Of a stretch of DNA of 18,492 nucleotides, positions 1-7,488 are shown one piece after another (position 1 is the first letter of the stretch; every line of letters starts with the position of its first letter). Origin of the DNA: an uncultured Oscillospiraceae bacterium (GTDB taxonomy: Bacteria; Bacillota; Clostridia; Oscillospirales; Oscillospiraceae); the NCBI GenBank assembly GCA_900752305.1, contig CAADUV010000124.1:1-18492 (forward strand), given 5' to 3'. Position numbers and translations under genes: made by a program. The notes beneath the pieces were generated by a model. That model saw only the letters and a program-made list of their open reading frames with translations. It was not told where the DNA came from and made no database searches.

Positions 1-2
1 CT

Positions 3-1829
3 CCCCCCCTCCCCCCCCCCCCCCTCCTCTTGGGGGTGGCGCCCCCCCTGCCGTTGACTGGTATTTGGAAGCTGCTGTGCTTCCTGGTACCGTATTTTGT
101 CATCGGCTATGACGTCCTGTTCAGCGCCTTCCACGGCATCGTCAACGGGCAGATCTTTGATGAAAACTTCCTCATGGCCATCGCCACCGTAGGTGCCATG
201 GCCGTGGGGGACTACAAGGAGAGCGTGGCCGTTCTGCTGTTCTACCAGCTGGGTGAGCTGTTCCAGAGCTTTGCCGTGGGCAAGAGCCGCCAGAGCATTA
301 CCCAGCTGATGGACATCCATCCGGAGTACGCCAACGTGACCGATGAGAACGGTCAGTTGGAGCAGGTGGACCCGGAAGAGGTGGAAGTGGGGACGGAGAT
401 TACCGTGCTGCCTGGGGAGCGCATCCCCATCGACGGGGTCATCCTCACCGGCACCTCCACCCTGAACACCAGCGCCCTCACTGGCGAGAGTCTGCCTCGT
501 TCGGCAGCGCCGGGGGATGAGGTCATCAGTGGCTGCGTGAATCTGGATGGCGTGCTGATCATCCGAACCACCAAACTGTATGAGGACTCTACGGTAGCTC
601 GTATCCTAGAGCTGACGGAAAATTCCGCCATGAAGAAGGCACGGGCGGAACGGTTCATCACCCGTTTTGCCCACTACTATACCCCAATCGTCTGTATCTC
701 TGCCTTGGTGCTGGCCATCCTGCCGCCGATCATCCGGTTGGCCATGGGGTTCAGCGGGGAATGGGGCACATGGATCTACCGTGCCCTGACCTTCCTGGTC
801 ATCAGCTGCCCCTGCGCGCTGGTCATCTCCATTCCGCTGACCTTTTTTGGCGGCATCGGCGGTGCGTCCCGGCATGGCATCTTGGTGAAGGGTGCCAACG
901 ACCTGGAAACCTTGGCCGGTACTCGCTGCATGGTCTTTGACAAGACCGGCACTCTGACCCAGGGCGTGTTCTCGCTCACTGAAGTCCACCCGGCAGAGGG
1001 TTGGGACAAGGAACAGGTCTTGCGTCTGGCTGCGCTGGCGGAGCAGTTCTCCAACCACCCTATCAGCCGCAGCATTCAGGAAGCCTGCGCCGACGACCTG
1101 ACCGGCGTGGAAGTGACTGACGTGCAGGAGCGCGGCGGTCACGGCATCACTGCCCAGGCGGATGGGCATACCATCGCTGTCGGCAACCAGCGGCTCATGG
1201 ATGCGCTGAATGTCGCTGTGCCATCTGACCTGAATCTGAATGGCACCACCGTTTTGGTGGCCTGCAACGGCGTGTATGTGGGCGTCATCCTGGTGGCCGA
1301 CCAGGTGAAGGTGGGCGCGAAGGAAGCGCTGTCCAAGCTGAAGGCAGTGGGCGTGGGCAAGACTGTCATGCTCACCGGCGATGGGGATGCCCCGGCTGCT
1401 GCTGTAGCAAAGGAGCTGGGTGTGGACGAGTACCACAGCAAGCTGCTGCCGGTGGACAAAGTGACGCTGCTGGAACAGCTGTTGGAGCAGGAACGTCCGG
1501 TGGCCTTTGTGGGCGACGGCGTGAACGATGCTCCGGTGCTCACCCGTGCGGACGTGGGCATTGCCATGGGCGCGATGGGCTCTGACGCCGCCATTGAAGC
1601 GGCGGACGTGGTGCTGATGGAGGATGACCTGCGGAAGCTGCCGCTGGCCATGGCCATCGCCCGCAAGACCCTGCGCATTGTTCGGGAGAACATCGTGTTC
1701 GCTCTGGCGGTGAAGGCGCTCTGCCTGGTGTTCAGCGCTGTTGGGATCGCCAATATGTGGTGGGCCATTTTCGCTGACGTGGGCGTGATGGTGCTGTGTG
1801 TCTGTAACGCCATTCGTGCTTTGAAGTGA
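3..1829 (+). CDS. Heavy-metal P1B-type ATPase (Zn2+/Cd2+/Pb2+ exporter), 5' partial
   Basis: This is the ATP-driven efflux pump family of ZntA/CadA, a membrane protein that exports divalent soft metals. Numbering from a TTG at base 30, the sequence shows the TGES actuator motif (about residue 149), the membrane metal site C260-P-C262, the phosphorylated Asp304 in DKTGTLT, the HP motif in SNHPIS, and GDGVNDAP at 495-502. K562 and D583 in the last membrane pair are the P1B-2 (Zn/Cd/Pb) signature, so copper is unlikely. About 599 residues are present; family members usually run 620-700 or more with an N-terminal HMA metal-binding domain and one more helix, both absent here. The frame is open to the window edge with no stop, and the first 30 bases are almost pure C, so the gene is cut (and probably misread) at its 5' end. 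A terminator follows 18 bases after the stop. Confidence 0.93.
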   Translation, partial: PPLPPPPLLLGVAPPLPLTGIWKLLCFLVPYFVIGYDVLFSAFHGIVNGQIFDENFLMAIATVGAMAVGDYKESVAVLLFYQLGELFQSFAVGKSRQSITQLMDIHPEYANVTDENGQLEQVDPEEVEVGTEITVLPGERIPIDGVILTGTSTLNTSALTGESLPRSAAPGDEVISGCVNLDGVLIIRTTKLYEDSTVARILELTENSAMKKARAERFITRFAHYYTPIVCISALVLAILPPIIRLAMGFSGEWGTWIYRALTFLVISCPCALVISIPLTFFGGIGGASRHGILVKGANDLETLAGTRCMVFDKTGTLTQGVFSLTEVHPAEGWDKEQVLRLAALAEQFSNHPISRSIQEACADDLTGVEVTDVQERGGHGITAQADGHTIAVGNQRLMDALNVAVPSDLNLNGTTVLVACNGVYVGVILVADQVKVGAKEALSKLKAVGVGKTVMLTGDGDAPAAAVAKELGVDEYHSKLLPVDKVTLLEQLLEQERPVAFVGDGVNDAPVLTRADVGIAMGAMGSDAAIEAADVVLMEDDLRKLPLAMAIARKTLRIVRENIVFALAVKALCLVFSAVGIANMWWAIFADVGVMVLCVCNAIRALK

Positions 1830-1847
1830 ATATATGCGATAGGAACA

Positions 1848-1877
1848 GCCTCGAACTCAAGTTCGAGGCCGTTTTTT
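1848..1877 (+). terminator. Intrinsic terminator of the metal ATPase gene
   Basis: A perfect 9-bp stem (GCCTCGAAC / GTTCGAGGC) with a TCAA loop is followed by CG and six T. It begins 18 bases after the ATPase stop codon. Confidence 0.9.
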
Positions 1878-2064
1878 GCGTTGGTGGGGGTTACAAACTG
1901 TTGAGGCTGCAACGGATGGTGTAAATTTCTAAAAATGGAGAGAAATTAGTGAGGATTACTTTACATAACCGGTAAAATATGATAAGTTAAAGGAAAATAA
2001 TATAAAAACAAGCGCGCATTAGAAAATATGGAAAGCAATGATATTTAGAAAGGAGAGAAAACGA

Positions 2065-2883
2065 ATGAAAAAGCTGTGGATCATCGTTGTGGCCGTGATG
2101 GTCAGTGCGTTTGCGCTGACGGGATGCGGCGGAAGTGCCGGTGCAAAGAGCGTGGAGTCTGCTCAGTCTGCGGCGTCCTCCAGTGCGGCGGAGCCGGCAC
2201 CTAGTTCGGAAGCGCCTGCGCCTACGGCGGATGAGAAGGCGGCCATCACACTCCAGGATGACAAGAATGGCATTGCGGTGCAGAAGGTAGCTCTTGGCGA
2301 GCAGATCGCGGAGCTGACAGTGCCTTTCCAGTATGAGGAGAAGGATGGAAAGCGAGTCCTCACCGAAATTGGAAAAGCAACGGCGAAGAAGGTCTCTGGC
2401 TGGGACTCGGTGCAATTTGACGCTTCCAAGAACACGAAGCTCGAAATAGACAACGACGGGACGAAGCGGATCGTGCGCGTGACCTATTACGCGAGCATTG
2501 GTTCTGGTGACGCGGCCTATGAAGCGGAGGTTACCATTGATTTGGATGCCGATAAGCCAGCGATCACATTGGTAAACGACCGGGAAGGCATTGCCGTCCA
2601 GGAGGTGTCTATCGGGAAACGGGATTATGTGGCTGAAATCACAGTTCCCTTTCGATATGAACAGCAGTACGGCAAAGCGGTTGTGACCGAGATTGGGAAG
2701 GCCACGGCGAAAAATGTTGCTGGGTGGTTTCGTGTCAACCAGGATGCGTCTGAAGGCACCAAGCAGGTCGGCTCCGGCAATGGCGGCACCAAGGCGGTCG
2801 TGTATGTCGCCTATGAAGCCAGCATCGGGCAGGGTTGGCAGACTTATGATGACCTGATCGAGATTGATTTACGGAATATCTGA
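2065..2883 (+). CDS. Lipoprotein with two tandem ~100-residue domains, unknown function
   Basis: I do not recognise the family. The ATG at 2065 is chosen over the in-frame ATG at 2038 because AGGAG (2051-2055) sits 9 bases before it, and it begins a proper signal: MKKLW, a hydrophobic stretch, then lipobox LTGC with Cys21 as the lipidated residue. A Ser/Ala/Pro/Glu linker (about 22-58) follows, typical of a spacer that holds a domain off the membrane. Residues 60-160 and 166-269 are two copies of the same domain, a little over half identical by eye, both containing TVPF.YE, TEIGKATAK and ASIG and ending in IDL. The 272-residue protein is therefore a surface-anchored two-domain protein, probably beta-rich (alternating hydrophobic pattern; inference). 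The ~180 bases upstream are AT-rich with no promoter I would call; a terminator follows. Binding or inhibitor roles are possible, but nothing in the context decides. Confidence 0.85.
   Translation: MKKLWIIVVAVMVSAFALTGCGGSAGAKSVESAQSAASSSAAEPAPSSEAPAPTADEKAAITLQDDKNGIAVQKVALGEQIAELTVPFQYEEKDGKRVLTEIGKATAKKVSGWDSVQFDASKNTKLEIDNDGTKRIVRVTYYASIGSGDAAYEAEVTIDLDADKPAITLVNDREGIAVQEVSIGKRDYVAEITVPFRYEQQYGKAVVTEIGKATAKNVAGWFRVNQDASEGTKQVGSGNGGTKAVVYVAYEASIGQGWQTYDDLIEIDLRNI
2242..2871 (+). repeat. Tandem domain duplication inside the lipoprotein gene
   Basis: The two units are 2242-2544 and 2560-2871. At protein level they align along their whole length with a two-residue insertion in the second copy; TEIGKATAK is identical in both. 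The DNA has diverged more than the protein, so the duplication is not recent. Confidence 0.85.
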
Positions 2884-2894
2884 ACCGTAGAGCA

Positions 2895-2922
2895 GACGGC
2901 GGGGGAGTCCTCGCCGTCTTTT
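2895..2922 (+). terminator. Intrinsic terminator of the lipoprotein gene
   Basis: A 10-bp stem with one G.U pair (GACGGCGGGG / CCTCGCCGTC) and a 4-base loop, followed by TTTT, begins 12 bases after the stop. Confidence 0.8.
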
Positions 2923-2933
2923 GTGTGTGGAAA

Positions 2934-2971
2934 ATGAAACAACAGCCTCGGACGTAGTTCCGAGGCTGTTG
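2934..2971 (-). terminator. Intrinsic terminator of asnS
   Basis: A 13-bp stem pairs 2940-2952 with 2959-2971 and has a 6-base loop. On the minus strand it is followed by a T-rich tail (TTTCATTTT). It lies 18 bases beyond the asnS stop. Its arm AACAGCCTCGGA resembles the ATPase terminator arm AACAGCCTCGAA. Confidence 0.75.
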
Positions 2972-2988
2972 CATTTTGAAGAAGTAGA

Positions 2989-4380
<1,392 letters not shown>

Positions 4381-4454
4381 ATCTCTTCACTCCAATTCAA
4401 AATGGATACGGCCTGTTTTCGGCCGGATGCTAACCAATCCAGTAGATTGATATT

Positions 4455-4483
4455 AGTATAACGCCAGGCGGGGAAAAAGGCAA
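4455..4483 (-). promoter_or_regulatory. Sigma-A-type promoter of asnS
   Basis: On the minus strand, -35 TTGCCT (4478-4483) and -10 TATACT (4455-4460) are separated by exactly 17 bases. Transcription would start near 4447, giving a leader of about 65 bases with only a weak CGGCC/GGCCG hairpin. Confidence 0.75.
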
Positions 4484-4506
4484 GGGAAGTGGTCAGGTTC
4501 AGGACA

Positions 4507-4542
4507 GAAAAACTGCCGGGCAGTGGTATCTGCCCGGCAGTT
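4507..4542 (-). terminator. Intrinsic terminator of the substrate-binding lipoprotein gene
   Basis: A perfect 13-bp stem (AACTGCCGGGCAG / CTGCCCGGCAGTT) with a 6-base loop lies 12 bases past the stop. On the minus strand it runs into TTTTT. Confidence 0.92.
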
Positions 4543-4554
4543 TGGGGTGTTTGG

Positions 4555-5772
4555 TTAGGATTTTTTGTCCGCCGCTTTGGTCTTGTCGTCGGTTTTCTTC
4601 TGGTCAGTGGCGGTCTTGTCCTTGCTGTCCTCGGTGGTGTCCGGGGTCTTGTGAGCGGCGTGAGTGATGGTGCCGTCCTTGTTCTGCTTGTACAGGCCGG
4701 TCTTGAACAGGACGTCCTTGTAGTTCTTCAAGGTCACCTTCACCGGCTCATAGACGTAGGCGGCCACGTCATAGGGGTTCTGTTTGGACTGCTCCACCGT
4801 CTTGCCCTGCATGGCCTGGTCGGCCATCTTGGCGGCCTGCTGGGCGATCTTCTGGGTGTTCTCCACAGAGGTCACGGACAGCTTGCCGTCGATGAGCAGC
4901 TGGATGCTCTCCGGGTTGCAGTTGCAACCGGAGATGAGGGGGAAGACGGAACCGGCGTACTCCTTCTCCAGCTCCTGAGAGACGGCCACGCTGAGGGTAT
5001 CGTCAGTGCAGAGGATGGCGTCCAGAGACTTGCCATCGGCGTAGGTGCTCTCCAGCAGGTGGCTCAGCTCCTGCTTGGCCTCCGCGCCGTCCGCCACACC
5101 GCAGGCTTCCGCGGTGACACGGGCGGAGGGGATGACCAGGGTGCTGTTGTCCAGGTAGGGTTTCAGCACGTCCATGGCCCCCAGGAAGGCGTACAGGGCG
5201 CTGCCGCTGTTGGACTGGTGGAAAATCTCCAGATTGAAGCTCTTCTTGGTCTTCTTCAGCCCCAGCTTCTGCACCAGGTACTTGGCCTGGATCTGACCGT
5301 TGGTGTAGCTGTCGATACCGATGAAGTAGTCGATGGTGGAACAGTCAGGCACCAGGGTGCTGTAGGCGATCATGGTGGTGTTGGAGGTGTCACAGGTGGT
5401 CAGGGCGTCGGAGAGGGCTTCGCTGTCCACGGAGGCGACGATGATGGTGCCGCAGTCGTCGTCCAACATGGCCTTGACCTGCTCGATTTGGGTGTCGCTG
5501 TTGTTGTCCGCATAGGCCAGCTCTACCGTGTAGTCCTTGGCCTGGAGGATGGTCTGCATGGTGGTCGCTTCCTGCTCCCAGCGGCCAGCCTGTTCCGGCA
5601 TGGAGATGCCCACGAGACGGCTGCTCATGGCGTTCTTCCCCTTGGAGGGGGTGCTGATGCTGACGCCAGCGGAAGAATCCCCGTTGACCCCAGTGGTACC
5701 GGCCGTACAGGCACAGAGGGCGCTGAGGGAGAGCGCAGCGGCTAAGAAAAGACAAAACGCTCGTTTTTTCAT
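4555..5772 (-). CDS. Sugar-type ABC transporter substrate-binding lipoprotein
   Basis: This is a periplasmic-binding-protein type 1 lipoprotein of the RbsB/ChvE/XylF kind, which would capture a sugar or related ligand outside the cell. The ATG at 5772 is chosen because AAGGAG lies 9 bases before it; an ATG 17 codons further up has no such site. Residues 1-22 are a signal with lipobox LCAC (Cys22). The binding domain spans about 53-360 and starts with the typical VGISMPEQAGRWEQE. Features such as ADNNSDTQIEQV, the IIVASVDSEAL segment, DAILCTDDTL (hinge region) and the late VKVTLKNYKDVL...GLYK segment resemble the ChvE-like multiple-sugar binders. Residues 366-405 form an unusual Lys/Asp/Thr tail. 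No permease or ATPase gene adjoins it, so it is an orphan here; the ligand is unknown. It has its own promoter and terminator. Confidence 0.9.
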   Translation of the reverse strand: MKKRAFCLFLAAALSLSALCACTAGTTGVNGDSSAGVSISTPSKGKNAMSSRLVGISMPEQAGRWEQEATTMQTILQAKDYTVELAYADNNSDTQIEQVKAMLDDDCGTIIVASVDSEALSDALTTCDTSNTTMIAYSTLVPDCSTIDYFIGIDSYTNGQIQAKYLVQKLGLKKTKKSFNLEIFHQSNSGSALYAFLGAMDVLKPYLDNSTLVIPSARVTAEACGVADGAEAKQELSHLLESTYADGKSLDAILCTDDTLSVAVSQELEKEYAGSVFPLISGCNCNPESIQLLIDGKLSVTSVENTQKIAQQAAKMADQAMQGKTVEQSKQNPYDVAAYVYEPVKVTLKNYKDVLFKTGLYKQNKDGTITHAAHKTPDTTEDSKDKTATDQKKTDDKTKAADKKS

Positions 5773-5787
5773 GGTTATGTACTCCTT

Positions 5788-5840
5788 CGTGATAGGTTCT
5801 TTCCATTCGAAAGAATGTGGCATGGTTGGGAATTATCACG
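5788..5840 (-). promoter_or_regulatory. Nested inverted repeats in the leader of the binding-protein gene
   Basis: Two arms, CGTGATA (5788-5794) and TATCACG (5834-5840), enclose a second hairpin TTCTTTC-CATTC-GAAAGAA (5797-5815). The outer arm near the promoter coincides with the predicted mRNA 5' end, and the other lies directly before the AAGGAG ribosome site. It could be an operator or a folded leader; no known motif was recognised. Confidence 0.35.
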
Positions 5841-5843
5841 GTT

Positions 5844-5872
5844 ATTTTACACAGATTTCACGAAAAAGTCAA
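5844..5872 (-). promoter_or_regulatory. Sigma-A-type promoter of the binding-protein gene
   Basis: On the minus strand, -35 TTGACT (5867-5872) and -10 TAAAAT (5844-5849) are separated by 17 bases. The predicted start is near 5837, about 65 bases before the ATG. Confidence 0.75.
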
Positions 5873-5919
5873 ATGGAGGGGGAGGGGGAAGTGGAAAGGT
5901 TTTGTGAACAGTTGGTCAA

Positions 5920-5949
5920 GGGAGAAAAGAAGAACCCCCGCGGGGGTTC
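5920..5949 (-). terminator. Intrinsic terminator of fucO
   Basis: The palindrome GAACCCCCGCGGGGGTTC (5932-5949) is followed on the minus strand by a T-rich tract (TTCTTTTC). It begins 36 bases after the fucO stop. Confidence 0.75.
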
Positions 5950-5985
5950 CTCTGTCAAGTTGATTTTGGATTTGGAACGCGCGCC

Positions 5986-7134
5986 TCACATCAAGCTGTG
6001 ATACAGCTTCACGATCTCTTCCACGCTGGTGTCCCGAGGATTGCCGGGGCAACAGGCATCGGCGAAGGCGCTCTCGGCCAGGAAGGGCACGTCCTCTTCC
6101 CTGACGATCTCCTTCAGGTCGGCGGGGATGCCCACGTCTGCGGACAGCTGTTTCACGGCGTCGATGGCGGCCTGGCGGTATTCCTCCTGGGTCATGCCAT
6201 CCACCCCTTCTACGCCCATGGCTTTGGCCAGAGCCTTGTACTTCTCGCCGCTGTACTCCTTATTATATTCCATGCCGGTGGGCAGGAGGATGGCGCAGGC
6301 CACGCCGTGGGGGGTGTCATAGAGGGCGGACAGACCGTGAGCCATGCTGTGGACGATGCCCAGGCCCACGTTGGAGAAGCCCATACCGGCGATATACTGG
6401 CCCAGGGCCATGCCCTTGCGGCCGTCCGGATCGTTGTGTACGGCGTCCCGCAGGTTGGAGGAGATGAGGCGGATGGCTTCCAGGTGGAACATATCGGTCA
6501 TCTCCCAGGCGCCCTTGGTGATGAGGCCCTCGATGGCGTGGGTCAGGGCGTCCATGCCGGTAGCGGCAGTCAGAGCGGGGGGCATGGAGATCATCATATC
6601 CGGGTCCACCACGGCGATCTCGGGGATGTCGTTGGTGTCCACGCAGACGAACTTACGCTTCTTCTCCACATCGGTGATGACGTAGTTGATGGTGACCTCA
6701 GCGGCGGTGCCGGCGGTGGTGGGGACGGCGACGGTGAAGACGGCGTGCTTCTTGGTGGGGGCGACCCCTTCCAGGGAGCGGACGTCGGCAAATTCAGGGT
6801 TATTGATGATGACGCCGATGGCTTTGGCGGTGTCCATAACGGAGCCACCGCCCACGGCGATGATGCAGTCCGCCTGGGCGTCCTGGAAGGCTTTGACGCC
6901 GTTCTGGACATTTTCAATGGTGGGGTTGGCCTTAATGTCGGTGAAGAGGGCGGAGTCGATACCCACTTCCTTCAGCGGGTCTAAGATCTTGTTGATCTCA
7001 CCGCTTTTGACCACGTGCTTGCCAGAGCAGACGAGGGCTTTGTGGAAGCCGCGTGCGGAGAGCTCAGGCCCGATCTCTTTGACGGCGCCGGAGCCATGGT
7101 AGGATACGGTGTTGAGAACGATACGATTGACCAT
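5986..7134 (-). CDS. fucO: Lactaldehyde reductase / 1,2-propanediol oxidoreductase (iron-containing alcohol dehydrogenase)
   Basis: FucO-type enzymes reduce L-lactaldehyde to 1,2-propanediol with NADH, an anaerobic electron sink in fucose and rhamnose breakdown. The 382-residue protein lines up over its full length with E. coli FucO as I remember it, including long shared blocks (PTTAGTAAEVTINYVITD, KFVCVD, ALGQYIAGMGFSNVGLGI). The NAD-binding GGGS is at 95-98. Metal ligands are D195, H199, H262 and H276, with H266 beside them, matching D196/H200/H263/H277 of E. coli shifted by one. The start at 7134 is supported by AGGAAGG 6 bases upstream; an upstream in-frame start at 7158 would overlap that site. 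It has its own promoter and a ~120-base leader. No other fucose or rhamnose genes are nearby, so the physiological substrate could be another short aldehyde or alcohol. Confidence 0.93.
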   Translation of the reverse strand: MVNRIVLNTVSYHGSGAVKEIGPELSARGFHKALVCSGKHVVKSGEINKILDPLKEVGIDSALFTDIKANPTIENVQNGVKAFQDAQADCIIAVGGGSVMDTAKAIGVIINNPEFADVRSLEGVAPTKKHAVFTVAVPTTAGTAAEVTINYVITDVEKKRKFVCVDTNDIPEIAVVDPDMMISMPPALTAATGMDALTHAIEGLITKGAWEMTDMFHLEAIRLISSNLRDAVHNDPDGRKGMALGQYIAGMGFSNVGLGIVHSMAHGLSALYDTPHGVACAILLPTGMEYNKEYSGEKYKALAKAMGVEGVDGMTQEEYRQAAIDAVKQLSADVGIPADLKEIVREEDVPFLAESAFADACCPGNPRDTSVEEIVKLYHSLM

Positions 7135-7159
7135 AATGAACCTTCCTTTCGCTAACATA

Positions 7160-7176
7160 GTATCTTTTTAAGATAG
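7160..7176 (-). promoter_or_regulatory. Short inverted repeat in the fucO leader
   Basis: TATCTT-TTT-AAGATA (7161-7175) lies 26 bases before the ATG. It may be an operator or simple hairpin; no regulator is recognisable. Confidence 0.3.
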
Positions 7177-7260
7177 GGTGGATACAAAATTGTACTGCAT
7201 ATTCGGAGGAGGTGTGTCAGAATTGGCTGGGCACAGGAAGAAGCTCCTCTCTTTATTTTT

Positions 7261-7288
7261 ATCATAACACGTTGTTTTCAGGATGCAA
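7261..7288 (-). promoter_or_regulatory. Promoter of fucO with extended -10
   Basis: On the minus strand, -35 TTGCAT (7283-7288) is followed after 16 bases by TATGAT (7261-7266), preceded by TG one base upstream (TGTTATGAT). The predicted leader is about 120 bases. Confidence 0.7.
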
Positions 7289-7384
7289 GAGGAACGTTCT
7301 ATTTTCAGAGAAATGGCGAATTTTTAAGGGGTGGTTTGGGCACTTTTCCACGGTTATGGTTGGCAAATAGATTCGATTTCATAC

Positions 7385-7419
7385 AAAAAAGACCCCGAAC
7401 GGCGGGGAACCGTTCGGGG
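7385..7419 (-). terminator. Intrinsic terminator of htpG
   Basis: A perfect 10-bp stem (CCCCGAACGG / CCGTTCGGGG) with a 7-base loop is followed on the minus strand by TCTTTTTT. It is about 70 bases past the htpG stop. Confidence 0.9.
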
Positions 7420-7437
7420 GTGGGAGGTTGTTTTTGG

Positions 7438-7475
7438 AAAAGCTCCGCAAAACTTTATTCGGCCTGCGGCGCTTG
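7438..7475. repeat. Short bipartite repeat, copy 1 (downstream of htpG)
   Basis: A 17-base left block (AAAAGCTCCGCAAAACT, 7438-7454) and a 15-base right block (GGCCTGCGGCGCTTG, 7461-7475) flank 6 variable bases. Both blocks recur exactly at 11695-11733. The ends AAGCTCCGC and GCGGCGCTT form an imperfect inverted repeat, so the unit can fold. Confidence 0.8.
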
Positions 7476-7488
7476 TTTCTTTGTAAGG

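Noticed and set aside
1878..2040. A promoter for the lipoprotein gene in the AT-rich gap
   Set aside because: Several weak -10-like strings occur, but none has a convincing -35 at 16-18 bases, so none is called.
4381..4454. Possible T-box leader for asnS
   Set aside because: The predicted leader is about 65 bases with only a weak hairpin and no specifier or antiterminator structure.
4489..5745. A 418-codon plus-strand frame opposite the binding-protein gene
   Set aside because: Low-complexity Gly/Val/Leu sequence antisense to a clear lipoprotein gene that has its own promoter and terminator.
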